Below, in pieces: positions 32,702 to 45,343 of a DNA stretch of 64,000 nt. The stretch lies in contig OX327702.1 of the NCBI GenBank assembly GCA_946807835.1, forward strand, positions 10,664,001 to 10,728,000, in the 5' to 3' direction. Source of the DNA: Ailanthus altissimus (Eukaryota > Streptophyta > Magnoliopsida > Sapindales > Simaroubaceae). The translations under genes and the position numbers were made by a program. Each line of letters begins with the position of its first letter. Within the stretch, counting starts at the first letter, position 1. Under the pieces are notes generated by a model. That model saw only the letters and a list, made by a program, of their open reading frames with translations. It was not told the DNA's origin and did no database searches.

Positions 32702-35700
32702 TGTAATATCCAATCCCTATTAGTAGGATTGACGCCTAAATTTTGGTATAGAGCAATAAAGACCCTGTAGGATTACCCGATTTTAACCCAATTAGAAATA
32801 TTTTCTTTATGGTGCACGTGTGAGATATTAGATCTAATTTGGTTATTTCACACTCGATCGGAGCGTCGAACGACCTTAGAATATTTTTGAAATTTTTCTC
32901 TATTGGCTTGAAAAAGGAAATTCTAATTTACTACATGAATTTTCATTTAAAGGTTATGTATAGAACAAGCCTTTGTTGAGAAACATAATCCATATATTAG
33001 AGAATGAACCAATTAGAAGAAATCTCATGGATTGCTGATAAGGCGTAATTGTATAAACTATTTTATTTTCCTAACTTGATATTTGTTCAATTTATCTCAA
33101 TAATTGGGCCATTTATGCGTATTAATATTGTTTTATAGGTTGAAGCATTATCGGTGCAAGAATACCGGAAAACGGACGCAAATCGGAGCATTAGAGATAA
33201 AAATACGAATGGGGGCACTGTTGCTACAGTAACACTGTAGCTACAGTACACTGCTACAGTGGTACTGTAGCAACAGTGCAGCCCCGCAGCGCTGGATTTC
33301 AGCGCCGCGGCGCCGATTGCAGAAACTGGGCGCCGCAGCGCCAAAACGCAGCGCCGCGGCGCCGGGACCTGGGCAACAAGTTTTGACAGGTTCCTGAAAA
33401 TCAGGAAACCCAAAAGCAACTCAAAATGCGCCCTAATTCCATGCTCTAACCTATTTATTTGCTCAAAACTTACATTTTGGGAGAGGACTCCAGCTGGGAC
33501 AGCAGCTGGAAACACAAAGAAACACCTAACTTCTAAGTTTGAAGAAATCAAAGAGGAGGGAAGCAAGCTTCAACAACAAAGGCATTTGACAGGGATGTCT
33601 TCTTTTCTTTGATTCTTTACTTGTTGTAAGATGTTTAGTTTACATGTATTGATGGAATTAGCTTCAAGATTGTGTAGTTTAATGATGAGCTAATTTCGTT
33701 CATCTAGGATTACATCCTTGAACTCATTATGTGATTGATTTTAGTTCTCTCTTTTATGGTATTAATTCAGCTTTTGATATATTCATTGTGCTTGTGCTTA
33801 ATGCTATTTGATTACTTGGCCAGTGGTTAAATTGATCTAGAAATGCTTAAATAAACTTGACAAAGGCATTTAGGTATTTAGTCTTAAGCATATTGATGCA
33901 TGATCATAGTGTAGTACACTTGAGTTTCATATGAGATAGACATATACTCATAAGGCATGTATGGCTCATAAAACTTGTGCTTAATGAATTTTGTTCAATT
34001 TATTTATCATAGACATATAGATATTTGATTGGATGGAATAGATTCACTTGACCTGCAAAAGAGGCTTGTGATGTGTTGAGTGTTTTGGTCAATATATCAA
34101 GTTGAGAACCAATAAACATCAAAGAGATTCTGCTGAATTTATTTGCATAATGGGGGATAGTTTGTAATCCTAGGATTTCTCATATTGAATATAATTTGTT
34201 GGTAATTTAGTTTATCACTTAGCATAATTAAGTTGTTCTTTTACTTGAGTAGTTTAATCATCATACATTAAATCATTTTCTGGATAATAGTAGAAAGACA
34301 CCATTTCGGTACTTAAACTAGAAAAGATAAATCATTCTCTGTGGGATCGACACTCTACTTATCATATATTACTTGTTGCGACAACGTGCACTTGCGCTAA
34401 TTTGTGTTATAGAAATCACACAACAATTGCCAAGTTGGAAGTTCTAGTTAGTTCTTTGGACTATTCTAACTAGATAGTTATAAATGAACTAATTACATAA
34501 TTAGTTTTCAACTAATGGCAAATTAGTAATTTATAGTAAGTTGAGGGATAAAATGGTCAATTGATGGATAACTATATATATGGTAGAAGTGTGTAAAAAT
34601 TTCAAGTGATCAAAAAACAAACACTTAGAGCAAAAGAGAGCAAAATTCGTGCAAAGTGAAGGGGGTGTTGCTACAGTGAAATTTTAGTTTTTTTTTTCAT
34701 ACTTAATCAAGCCAAAATAAGGTTACATACCAATTCCTAAGCTCAATTGAAGCCTCTATTAGTGAAAATTTAAGAAAAAGAGGTAAGAAAAGTATTGTTT
34801 TATAAGATTGATAAGTAAACTTTAAGGATTGCTTAAATTGATGTTCTTGTATGTATTCTTGGTTTAGATTGAGTTGAATTCTAGTGTGGAGCTTGAAGGA
34901 GTCATCAATTTGAAGAAATTGGCAAGGTAAGAATTAGAGTTTTGGGTGATTTGAATGTAGAGACTTCAATTGGTTGTAATTAGGGTATTAGAATGAAATT
35001 GACTTGATTTTGATGTAATTGGAACAAGAAATTGAGAAAAAAAATGTGTTGGAACATAGGGTGAAATTCTGCCACTTTAGGGAAGTTAGGAATTGAGTGA
35101 TGTTTTGATTGAATTGTTGTGTGTAAATGGTACCTTATGTATGTTGAATGTATATGGTTGATGAAAAAACCAAAAGTAAGGAAAATGAGACATAATTGTC
35201 TATTTTAGAAAGGTGAAGGGCAATTATATCCAACCAAGTTATAAGGCGTTTAATAATTTTCAGAGCGCTGGTTGGTGAGTTAGATTAGATTAAATGACTC
35301 CGTAAATAAAAATCGAGAAGTAGTATGCATCCGGACCTTGTATGCCGATTAGGGCATTTAATAGTTAAATGAGATTCTAGCATTCGATTTAGTTCTAAAT
35401 GTCATTTATGGCGCTAGGGGAAGAAAACCGAGAGTAGTAACGGGAGTAGAAATCCGAAGCAAAATTGAGCGCGGAGCAGTTGTGAGTGAAAATCTGCCAT
35501 TTCTTTTATCTTTTGTTTACTATGTTTCCGCATAATGAAAATGTATGTTTTGTGAGCTTTTAATGCATAAACATGATTTATGATCTTGATATATATCTAT
35601 AGATATGCATTTACATGTTCGGTTTAAGAAATAGTTTTAAAATTACTGTATTCGTTTTAAATGCCATTGGTACCCTCAGATTATAGTGGTGGTGATTGTA

Positions 35701-36869
35701 TTAGACCTGGCCGGTATATCCCGTGCACATGGGCAGGTCATGGGGCGTGTCATTAACTTTGAAAAGTCGGGATGTCGAGTCATATGAGTCGCTCTATGTG
35801 TACGAGGTATTGTCTCGCTATATGTATACGATGTAGGATTCCGCTGCATAGCCAGTAAGATGTCTTGAGATGTCACTGTGGGTACTGCTAGTTGAGGTGC
35901 CTCATGACCTACTCACGTGTGCGGTGCTAGTTGAGTCGCTGTGTGAGTATAGAGCTTTAAGGTTACCATTGGTACAGTTTAAAAAAAAAAAATGGCCGAG
36001 CGAGAACTTTACTAGTTTTTGATTTACTGATAGCATTTATGCATTTATATGCACACGGCAGTTATTATGTTATACAAATTTTAGATATTGCTTTCCAAAG
36101 ATGTAAATAAAACCCGCTCGGCAAGATTTTATCAGCATATGACATTAGAAATCGTTTTACAGCTTTACATCAGTTTTAGAAGCATGATTTATGCATGTAC
36201 TTTAGAATTTGCTATTTATGCATAATGTTATTTTATTTAAAATCTTAATTGCACTCACTGAGCTCTTTTAGCTTACTCGTTTTGTGTTTTATATTTTCTA
36301 AACCCCCTTCCCAGGTGCAGGTCTTGATACGCAAGCTGCTGATTCTCCTATTGCCGAGTAGTGGGCCAAATCTGAAGATTATTTTTGTATATGTAAATGT
36401 ACTAAATAGCACCCTTTACTTTTTGCATAGTAGTTGTAGGCATGTATATTTGTATGTATGTTTTGAACCAACAAGAAGAGATTTCGATATTATAATGATT
36501 GTTTTTGCTTTTTATGAGTATGCTCATTTTGTGATTCAAATGAAACAATTGAGTTGTGTTGGATTTGATTTGGAAAGGACCGGAGGTCTGAATTAGTAGT
36601 ATTAAGAAGTGTTTGAAATAGAAGTGAAATTTCTTCGCAGGTTTTATATGGATTTTTTGAAAAACAGGGGAAACTCTGCCCATTTTTTTTAAAATTAAAA
36701 TGTCATTTTCATGCATATTACGATTTTCTCAATAGTAGCAAGAATTAAAAATGGGTTTGCCTCACAGAAATTTCTCAACTTACCTAGTTATATTAAAAGG
36801 AACTTCTGTCGAGGTGCCCGGCAGGGCCGTTGGGACCTACAGTAGAGGGTCTTGGGGCGGGTTCTGTCA
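32702..36869 (+). mobile_element. Tekay-like (Ty3/gypsy chromovirus) solo LTR, about 2.77 kb net
   Basis: Starts TGTAATATCC and ends GGGCGGGTTCTGTCA, a mutated form of the TGTAACACCC...GTGACA ends of Tekay/Del LTRs. It is flanked by a perfect 5-bp TSD, TCAAG (32697-32701 and 36870-36874). The two flanks join into continuous copia pol. The same LTR appears without interruption at 62840 to the window end. The copy contains another inserted solo LTR at 33036-34425. No internal gypsy sequence remains. Confidence 0.87.
33036..34425 (+). mobile_element. Solo LTR of family S (1390 bp) inside the Tekay-like LTR
   Basis: Starts TGATAAGGCG and ends ATCACACAACA, with a perfect 5-bp TSD ATTGC (33031-33035 and 34426-34430). 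The uninterrupted Tekay-like LTR at about 63173 reads GGATTGCCAAGTTGG, an empty site that confirms the insertion. Family S is also present at 37048-38532 (minus) and 53534-54821. Its middle holds an inverted repeat of CTACAGT motifs and a GC-rich island (33216-33370). Superfamily unknown, since no internal region is present. Confidence 0.9.
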
Positions 36870-36874
36870 TCAAG

Positions 36875-37047
36875 GGTTTTCTTGCTAAATTATTGATCTG
36901 AGGGCATATCAGATCTACTTTTAGGGTCCACTTTAACGTTAACTGTTTCGGCTGCTAAAACTTCATTGGGCACAGGTTCTTCTTTCTCATATTTTTAGGG
37001 CTCTTTAACATTGTCATCTCATCAAATGTCACATCTTTGCTTATGAT
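36875..37047 (-). pseudogene. Tork-like copia pol, short piece between two insertions
   Basis: Minus-strand reading gives ISKDVTFDEMTMLKS, the conserved block just after the integrase core of this lineage. It connects the integrase part (from 38533 up) with the RT part (below 32702). Confidence 0.8.
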
Positions 37048-38532
37048 TGATGCGATATTTCTATATCATAAATTAAGTGCAAGTATACACTATCGTATGC
37101 AAGTAATAAAGAGACTAATTAGTCGGATGTCGAACCCACAGGGATAATTTCTTATTATTAACCAATTACTAAAATTATGTCTTCCTAATAATTATTCAGA
37201 AAAATAAAAATCTAAGAATGATTGTAGAAAATATAAAAGTAAAAACACAATGTAAAGAAACTTAGGTGATAGCAATGTAGAGAAAACTTAGGATTAATAT
37301 TATCCCTCAATATGTTTCTAATGATTAATCTTCTAATATTTAACTCACTTAGTCTTTATTATTGATCAAGACACTAATGTATTCACAAGCCTCTTCCAAG
37401 GTCATGCAAGTATACCCTAATTTACCAAATACCTATATTCCTATGGTACTTGTAATAAATTAAGGTTCATTAAGATTAGGTCTTATTGATCATACATGCC
37501 AATTAGGTATATTCCTATCCTAAATTGAAACTTGCATATGCAACATTGAATGTTACTCTACAATCATGCATCAAATTACCTAGGTCTAAATATTATGATT
37601 CCTCTTCCAAGTTTATCAAAATATTACCAATCATTCACCATATATTGGCCAGATATATTGAAGTATTAAACACAAGTAATTTAAATAATAAAGGACTAAG
37701 TTTATTAAATACTAAAAGATATGGCAATTTAAGCGCACATATTGAGTTCAAATATTAACCCTAGAAAATAAGTTAGCTCATGGCTACAAGAGAACAGCAG
37801 TAAAAATAATTATAAATCATGATACAATTATTAGCAAACCGATATAGACGTCGAATTGCTCTTAATTGCGCTGCCTGGGAACTCTTGATGCCGAAGAACG
37901 TCTTGTATCTCTCTCTAAAGTTGCTTCAATTAAGCTCCTATTGCTCTTCAAGACTCGTGCTCTGTATTCTTGGTGCTCTTGGGTCGTCTTGGATTCATTC
38001 TTGAAGGTTGGGAACGAGTGGCTTTATATAGGGATTGATATGAGCTTGAAAATCTCAATTCTCGTCGGACTAGGACTCGCACTACTGCTGGCGCGCTATG
38101 CATCTGTCGCTGGGGCGACGCGTGAAAAAGCTATTACCGCTGGAGTGGTGGGATCTTGGCGCTGGGGCGCTGCATGAAAACGGCTTCACCGCTGGCGCGG
38201 TATGTTGATATCGCTGGGGCGCTGTCTCGTCGCTGGGGCAGTGACTATCTGACGCTGGGGCGCTAGACGCGACTTAATCAGGTCGTTTTTCTTATTTCGA
38301 TCACTATTTCAGCGCTGGGGCGAAAATACTTGTGGCGCGGGGGCTCTGGACTCATAATTTGAAAACTTTGCATTTTAGTCCCTGTTTTCGCTCCTTTTGC
38401 GTTCTTTCTTTAAATTTCGTTCAAGTCCCTATAAATAACAATAAAGCACATAAATAGCCATCTATTCTCATAAAATAATAAAGTATCAATAATAAAAACA
38501 TGAGAAAATATATGACAAATTTGCCCTTATCA
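37048..38532 (-). mobile_element. Solo LTR of family S (1485 bp), minus strand
   Basis: On the minus strand it runs from TGATAAGGGCAAATTTG to GAAATATCGCATCA. The TSD ATGAT is perfect (37043-37047 and 38533-38537). Removing the LTR and one TSD copy rejoins copia pol. The GC-rich island at 38060-38345 consists of repeated CGCTGGGGCGCTG-like units. Confidence 0.92.
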
Positions 38533-40584
38533 ATGATACTTCTTGTGGATTTAAATTTTTGCGCCACTTCTTGTATCTTTTCATACCTTTAGGATACCCT
38601 ATGAATATCCCTTTTATAGCTTTAGGCTCCAATTTGCCTTACTCGATATGCATGAATATTGGGCAACAAAATATTTTGAGATGATTATACTTGGGAGGGC
38701 TGTCAGATTATTTTTCTTTTAAGGGTCTTGAAGTCTATCTCCAATGAGGGACTTCTATTAATCAAATAGGTTGCTGTCATTCCAGCTTTACCCTAAAATG
38801 CATTGGACATTTTTGCATTAGTCAATATGCATCTAACTCTTTCAAGTAGGGTTCTATTCATCTTCCCTACCAAACCATTTTGCTGTGGTGTTGATCTTAC
38901 AGTTTTCTGCCTTATCATCCCATGCTTAGCACAAAAGCCATCAAACTCTTTATTGTAATACTTGAGGTTATTATCAGTCCTTAAACTTTTTATTTCCTTG
39001 TTGGTTTATTCTCAATAAGCTCATTTCATGTTTTGAACGTATCAAGCACCTGCTCCTTACTCTTCAACACGTAGACCCATAACATTCTTAAATAGTCATC
39101 AATGAATGTGAAGAAGAATCTTGCCCCACTATAGGTGACTATTTATATTGGTCCCTAAAGGTCTAAGTGTATATAATTAAGTGTCCATTTGGTTTTGTAC
39201 TCTTTGGTATTAAATCTCACTTTATATGCTTTCTATAGTACACAATGCTTACAAAACTCCAATGGCTGGAGCTTATCCTCACCAAACACTTTTTTTTATT
39301 ATAAATCTCATTTAGGTTTCTCTCATTTAGGTGTGCTAACTTTAGATGCTATAACTTAGTTTGCATATTTTCATCAGTAATAGAGAATGATGCAAAAACA
39401 CTCATTACCTCTCCCTCAGCACATATACTCATTTGCGTTTTTCACCTCTCATAACAACTATGGAACCTTTCAACACTCTAATTACCCCTCCGTCAATCCT
39501 AATGGCATATCTATTCTAGTTTAATGTCCCTAGTAAAATCAAATTCCTTTTAAATTCAGGAACATACCTAACTTTTAATTACACTTTCACTCTCTTATTA
39601 TGTAACTTAAGTCTAATACTACTCATTTCCATCACCTGACATGCTATGTCACTACCATTAACACATTTCTTCCACTAATGGACTGTAAATTAATAAACTA
39701 TAACTTATTGGGACATATATGAAACATACAACCAGAATCTAGAACTTATTGATTAGAGTGTTTACCATTAGTAGCGACTAAAGTCTCTGCTCTGTTGTAG
39801 CTATTATCATACCCCAAGGCAACATCTGCCTCTCTCTTCTTTTTATTTGCTTTCTTCTCCAAACAATTTTTTATGAAGTGCTCATCTTTCTTGTAACAAT
39901 AGCATTTCCTAGGAGTGCCTTTGGACTTTGATCTCGAGTATTTCTTCTTTCAATTTCTATGTGAGGCCTGTCCTCTTATAGATAAACCTTTTGTATTAGC
40001 CTTTATTTGCCTCTCTAATTATTTTGAGTTTACGATATTTCAAATCACTTATGGTTAAACTCTCTCTATCGAAGAGCAACGTATCAACAAAGTGCTCATA
40101 ACTGCGGGAATGAGAACTCAACAGGATGATCGCCTTATCTTCATCCTCTATCTTTATATTGATAGCTTTAAGATATTGATGATCTTGTTAAAGGCATCTA
40201 TATGGTATTTTATTCGTGTCCCCTTAGATATAAATAATTGATAAAGTTTCTTCTTTATATTTAAATGGTTGACCAATGATTTCTCATAAAAAAAGTATCC
40301 AACTTTTTTTATAGACCAATAATTATCTTTTCACTTGCAACTTCCCTTAAAATTTCACCGCTTAATGATAGAACGATTATGCTATGAGCCATTTCCTGAA
40401 TGTTTTTCTTTTCTACTTCAGCTTTAGATGACTCTAGCATTTGTTCTTCACTAGACAAAGCTGCAATCTCCTCTTGGACTATGCCTAACATTTAACTCAT
40501 CAGAAATGTTGTCACTTTGATCTTTCACAGATTAAAATCATTCGTCTTGTTATATTTTTCTACTTCATACTTGGTTGTGACCAT
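38533..40584 (-). pseudogene. Tork-like copia gag, protease and integrase, broken
   Basis: The start ATG is at 40584-40582. MVTTKYEVEKYNKTNDFNL begins gag, and IQEMAHSIIVLSLSGEIL with REVASEKI at about 40315-40400 is its middle. Toward 39850-39920 is a relic CCHC zinc knuckle, then a protease/pre-integrase segment with LDSGCMFHICPNKL (about 39700-39750). Integrase follows with TVRSTPQQNGLV near 38870-38910 and the downstream IKGIFIGYPKGMKRYKK near 38580-38630. Stops and frameshifts break every domain. Order and spacing match an intact Tork-type polyprotein. Confidence 0.85.
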
Positions 40585-40600
40585 GATTGCTTAGAACTAA

Positions 40601-40612
40601 GCTTTACTACTA
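40601..40612 (-). promoter_or_regulatory. Primer binding site of the Tork-like element
   Basis: On the minus strand the sequence TAGTAGTAAAGC stands three bases after the 5' LTR and just before gag. It agrees with the initiator Met tRNA site TGGTATCAGAGC at eight of twelve positions. Confidence 0.5.
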
Positions 40613-40615
40613 ATT

Positions 40616-41192
40616 TAATTAAGTGAAATTGGTTCACACAAGTAATATAGTACAATAAGCAATTAGCAAATAATCTAGAGAGAGAAAAGGTAGAATAAAT
40701 CACACAAGAATTTACTTGGTTTGGAATTGCCTATGTCTACGGCGGATCAAGATCTCATTTCTTTATTATTGGATCATAAAGAACTCATAAAGTATGCATT
40801 TTACAAGAATCTCAAAGCTCATAAAGAACTCTCAATAATTCTCACTCAATTGTCTCTTCTTGTAATATAGAATTTTTTCTTATGTGTAGTTGTGTTGTGA
40901 TATATTAACAAGCCAAAATAAAGCTCTTATAAAGACTATAGACATTTTAGGGAAACCCTAATCTAAGTGAGAACAAGATTGGAGAGTCCTACCACACTTA
41001 GGAGAACTTAGGGGAAGGTGGTCCCACTAAGTCTCATGGCACTGGCTTGGAGCATTGTGGTGCCCAGACTTGATGCCAAGGGCGATATCATTTCGCCTCC
41101 TTTTACCTTCGTTTCTTTTTCTTTCATCCTTTAATCTCTTTGCTTGATCCAAAACCTCTTTCAATGTGATTTTTAATCAACTTTCTCACAGT
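40616..41192 (-). repeat. 5' LTR of the Tork-like element
   Basis: Partner of 30306-30907. The plus-strand right end CTTTCTCACA equals the left LTR end. The inner end has lost the canonical CA on the minus strand. Its position directly upstream of the primer site and gag identifies it as the 5' LTR. Confidence 0.85.
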
Positions 41193-41646
41193 ATAATTGT
41201 TATATTAATAAAAAAATAAAAGTTAATAATTATTTGTTAAGTAGTGATAATTAATTAATGACATATAAAAATACAAAATTTATATTTCAACTACGATTAT
41301 GTATCACTTCTCTAATTCTAAATGATTGTTTAATGTAATTACTTTTATTTTGTTTATGTTGAAATTTTGGTGACTCATATTGTATTTAAGTAAAATTTTG
41401 AGTTGAAGATCAATGAGGAGTCGACATGTAGTTGATGATACATTAGATGGATTACAAAGGTTCAGAAAAGAAAGTTGAAAACAAGGAGGGGAGCACAAGA
41501 GGAACTAAAGAGCTGCACAAAATGTAGGGGCTTTCTCATTTTGAGAAGAAAGGTGTTATAAAATTGGTTTTCAGACTTCTACAATGCGTGAACTTTTATT
41601 CCAATAAGAAATAGGATTTCTAGAAACCTTTTAAACCCTGTATAAG
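41193..41646. other. Unassigned DNA left of an R1 solo LTR
   Basis: No gene recognised. Together with 43802-44242 this was one continuous stretch before the R1 insertion. The junction (CCCTGTATAAG joined to CTCTTATAATCCC) resembles the TATA region of a copia LTR, so an older LTR relic is possible. Confidence 0.4.
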
Positions 41647-43801
41647 TGTTGAGATTTATGCTTACGTGCCATCCCTTTATGTATGAATATTTGTTTAATA
41701 TTTTTACTAGTATTATCATTTCATTAAATCACTAGTTATATTTTATATATGGTAAGATGCTTGTAACGTTTTAGACATTGTATGATCTGAAAGAGTTCAG
41801 ATTTAATCTAAATGAGTTTAGATTAATGCTAAGAATTAGTAACGCTGAGAGTTATAAATGCTAATAGTTGGCACTGATAAGAGTTATCAGGTTATAAGAG
41901 TCAGCGATATCTACAGAGTTTGAGCCTTGTCTAAAATGGGACAAAGACCTAAGAATATATTAGTAATGATGTAGTTGCAAAGAGTTGCAAATAGTGTTAG
42001 AAAATGTCATTATGCAAATATATTCTCAAATTTTATGTTCTTAATCTATGTTCACTGATACTGGTCTATCAGTGAATACCTTAATAAATATATAGATTGA
42101 TGTATGTCTATATCTAGATGGTCCAGATGGTTAGTCTTAGCAAACTATGAGTTTAGTAGAAACTCGTATAGAGATACAAGTATTCAGTAAGGACTGAATA
42201 CTGAATAGACTCCCAAAGATCTCCAATAGACATCTCATAAAGTCGTCAATGGAGGATTTTTCGAGTTGAGTAGTATTCATGATCCTTTGACTTAAGTGCC
42301 ACGGTGGGCTTGTGAGTGATCGACCATACTTTGGTTCTACACATGTCAGAAATCTTTCATGGTCTGACCCTTGGGTGTCGCTGGGTATGGTCCGATGCTC
42401 ATGGAGTTCAGTGTGTATAGATATGGGATCCATCAGCTCATTTGGGTGAGTATTATATCCTAATGCTCTATAGATTGTATTTCAGAAAGTCTTATGGCCA
42501 TAAGCAGTAATTGTCGAAAAAAAGAGTTTAACCCTAGGGATAAATAATATTACAAAAGTATTTGGGAATATTATTTATTGAAATACAATTCTAGAGATAA
42601 GCTTTCGGTCGAGCATATGGAGATTTGACAGTGTTAATCTATATCTCTGCTCTACCCGGATATAAATGATGGAGGGATTATATGAATATGTTATAACCTC
42701 AACTTGTTTGGTCTAACGTGCCACTTTGTAATATCCATAATGTGTGTGTGGGGCATCGTTAATGGACGTATGGAGGAGTTTCATATGATAATTCGGGCGT
42801 GGACCTAGAGAGTCTCACAATATGAAGTGTACTCATTGTGCACTGGGGCAGCATAATGGATTGAACAGTTGTATCTTAGAAATTTCAGCAAACTGAAAAT
42901 ATGTTTTGGGGTTCCTTGAGTTGTGCACTTGTTTAGACTTAAATATTAAGTATATCATTTAATTAGTTGATAGAGTTATTAACTAATTAGATGTTAACAA
43001 GTGGCACAATTTTATTCCATGAATTATTTTACCATGAATTCACCCATTAACCATGTTAGTAAAATCAAATAAGGTAAATATTAATTATTCAAATAGTTTT
43101 TGAATAATTAAATAAATATTATTTAAATAAATAAAAAATTCATAAATGGAAGACATACCTAATTTGAGAAATATAAATTAAATTAAGTGGAGCACCATTT
43201 TATGATTAATGGTTAATTTTATTAGACCATTAAAATGGCCACAAAAAATTATTTTGGTAGTTGGCCACTTAATCTAATTTTGGTGGAGCACTTGTGAAGT
43301 GTTGAGAGCACTAAAAATGGTTGGGTTTCATTTGTGTTAACAAGTGTGTGAATCAATTTTCGTGCAAGGGTTGAGAGGAAAAAGAAGAGTTGGTTTTGAG
43401 AGAGTTTTTCATTGAACAAAGACTTGTGAGAAAAACCAAAGGAGAAATAAAAATAAATCCTTCTTATTTTTCTTTCAAGTAATACAAACCTTATTGCTGA
43501 AGGTTATACTGCTGCTATTCTAGCTTCACAATCCCACTGGATTGTTGTGAACTAGAATTGAACAAAAGTGCACTTCAAGGTGAGCTCAAAGTTGGAGCAA
43601 AGAAATCCGAATTTGAAATCATCATCGGAGGTCTTCAAAGGTATGTTTTCTGTATTCTTAAGTTGTTAAGAATTGAAGTACATGTGTATATGTTGATTAC
43701 ATGATAAATTCTGATGCCAAATTCGTGTATATGATACATGTGTTTAGTTTTTTTTCTAATATATACACAATCACATGAATACACCTTAAAATACGTCAAC
43801 A
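41647..43801 (+). mobile_element. R1 solo LTR (2155 bp)
   Basis: Starts TGTTGAGATTTATGCTTACG and ends ATACGTCAACA. The TSD ATAAG is perfect (41642-41646 and 43802-43806). It aligns with the other R1 LTRs along its length, for example GAGCCTTGTCTAAAATGGGA near 41922 and CGGGCGTGGACCTAGAGAGT near 42793. The minus-strand open frame at 42137-42433 is part of the LTR and not a gene. Confidence 0.93.
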
Positions 43802-44242
43802 ATAAGCTCTTATAATCCCTTAGAACAATCAAACATTAAAGATATAAACATAAGAGAGAATAGAGAACTAGATAGGCACTAGAGTGTTAAGTGTGCAAAA
43901 GAGTACTACCATAGGATTACTTGAGTCCTGAGTGTACACGAGAGTGATGATAGATCCTGTTAAAGAGAGCTCTGACTATTTGTTATATTCTTTGATTAAT
44001 CTTTTGTGTAAGATCTTTATGATATGATAGGATTTTGTGACATAGAGTTCTTTGTAAACCGTTAATAAAAGCAACTGGGTTTTTGATTTGCTGTAGATGA
44101 AAGTGTTTGTTGTTGAACCACGTATATCTTGTGTCTTGTGGTGATTGTTTCTTTATCTCTATTATATGTGATTTTTTTTATATTTTTGGTTACTTGTGGA
44201 TATAGTATTCCTCAAAGCGGTTAGATAATTTCAGAGTGTTAA
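43802..44242. other. Unassigned DNA between an R1 solo LTR and the MITE
   Basis: AT-rich, no gene recognised; possibly the second half of an old LTR relic (see 41193-41646). Confidence 0.4.
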
Positions 44243-44250
44243 ATACTAGC

Positions 44251-45335
44251 TAGAGGTGGACATTATTCCTGTTTCTGACTGACCCGACTTGACCCATCCC
44301 AAAATTTTCAAGTCAGTTCAAGACCCATTCGGGAAATTTCTAAATTAAATTGGGAATTTCCTGAACCGTTAATATTTAAAAAAATTCAAGTATCAAAACA
44401 ACGTCGTTTCAAGTTGGGAAGGGTTGAGACAGGAATTCCCTAATTTTTTTAGAATAAAAAAATTTAAATTTAAATTTAATTATGTTAAATATTATAATTC
44501 TAATTTCAATTTCAATTTCAATTATGTAAAATGTTATAATTTCAATTTCAATTTCAATTTTAATTACCTTAAAAATTATAATTTCAAATCCAAATCCAAT
44601 TTCAATTTTAATTATGCCAATTCCACTTTCAATTTCAATAACATTAAATGTTATAATTCCAAATTAAATTTCTATTTCAATTATGTTAAATATTATAATG
44701 CCAATTTCAATTTTAATTACGTTAAGTATTATAATTCCAAATCTAAATCTAAATTCAATTTCGTTAAATGTTATGATTTCCATTCTAATTTTAATTTCAT
44801 TACATTAAATGTTATAATTCCAAATCCTAATTGAAATTGAAATTGGATTTGGATTTGGAATTATAACATTTAATATAATGAAATTAAAATTAGAATAGAA
44901 ATTATAACATTTAACGAAATTGAATTTTGATTTGAATTTGAAATTATAATATTTAACGTAATTGAAATCGAAATTAGAATTAGAATTATAATATTTAATG
45001 TAATTAAAATTAAAATTAGAATTTAAAATACAATATTAAATGTAATTAAAATTGAAATTGGAATTAAAACATTTAACATTATTAAAATTGCATTTGAAAT
45101 TAAAATATTTAACATAATTGAAATTGAAGTTTTTATTCTTAAAAAAGTTTGAAAATTATCGACCCGACCAACCCAAACTAAACCGAACCCAAACTATGTT
45201 GTTTTGACATTTTTTTAAAAAATATTTCCAAAATTTCCGACCTAACCCATTTGGACCTAAAAGTTGTCTCGATCGCGAATGAGAATGGGTGTAATATTTA
45301 TAAACTTAACTCGAACTCAAAGTTACCCACATCTA
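44251..45335. mobile_element. Fold-back hAT-like MITE with a giant internal palindrome
   Basis: The ends are TAGAGGTGGACAT on the left and, inverted, TAGATGTGGGTAA on the right, like the TAGAGGTGGGCAA ends of plant hAT-type MITEs. The flanks ATACTAGC (44243-44250) and ATACCAGT (45336-45343) match at six of eight bases, consistent with an old 8-bp hAT TSD. Inside, degenerate CGACCCGACC/GGTTGGGTCG-like blocks lie near each end. Between about 44455 and 45130 the DNA is a huge inverted repeat of AATTTCAATTTC / GAAATTGAAATT units, centred near 44829. Each arm is itself a tandem array of about 50-70-bp units with the phrase ATTAAATGTTATAATTC. The 136-codon open frame at 44424-44834 reads Asn/Phe/Lys/Tyr-rich repeats and is an artefact of the array. 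Confidence 0.75.
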
Positions 45336-45343
45336 ATACCAGT

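Larger units (their letters stand above)
30306..41192 (-). mobile_element. Tork-like Ty1/copia element with three later LTR insertions
   Basis: Two related LTRs (30306-30907 and 40616-41192) enclose, on the minus strand, gag, protease, integrase, reverse transcriptase and RNase H in copia order. Subtracting the solo LTRs at 32702-36869 and 37048-38532 with their TSDs leaves about 5.2 kb, the normal size for this lineage. A gag beginning MVTTKYEVEKYN, integrase with TVRSTPQQNGLV and reverse transcriptase with LLLCVDDMLIA point to the Tork/TNT1-like lineage. Many stops and frameshifts make it defective. The 5-bp flanks (AAATA and GTATA) match poorly, so the TSD is eroded or the borders are off by a few bases. 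Confidence 0.88.

Noticed and set aside
41193..44242. Idea that flanks of the R1 solo LTR form an older copia LTR
   Set aside because: A TATA-like junction is suggestive, but no TG/CA borders, primer site or second copy could be found.
44424..44834. 136-codon plus-strand open frame rich in Asn, Phe, Lys and Tyr
   Set aside because: It is the translation of the AATTTCAATTT tandem array in the left arm of the MITE hairpin; no domain.
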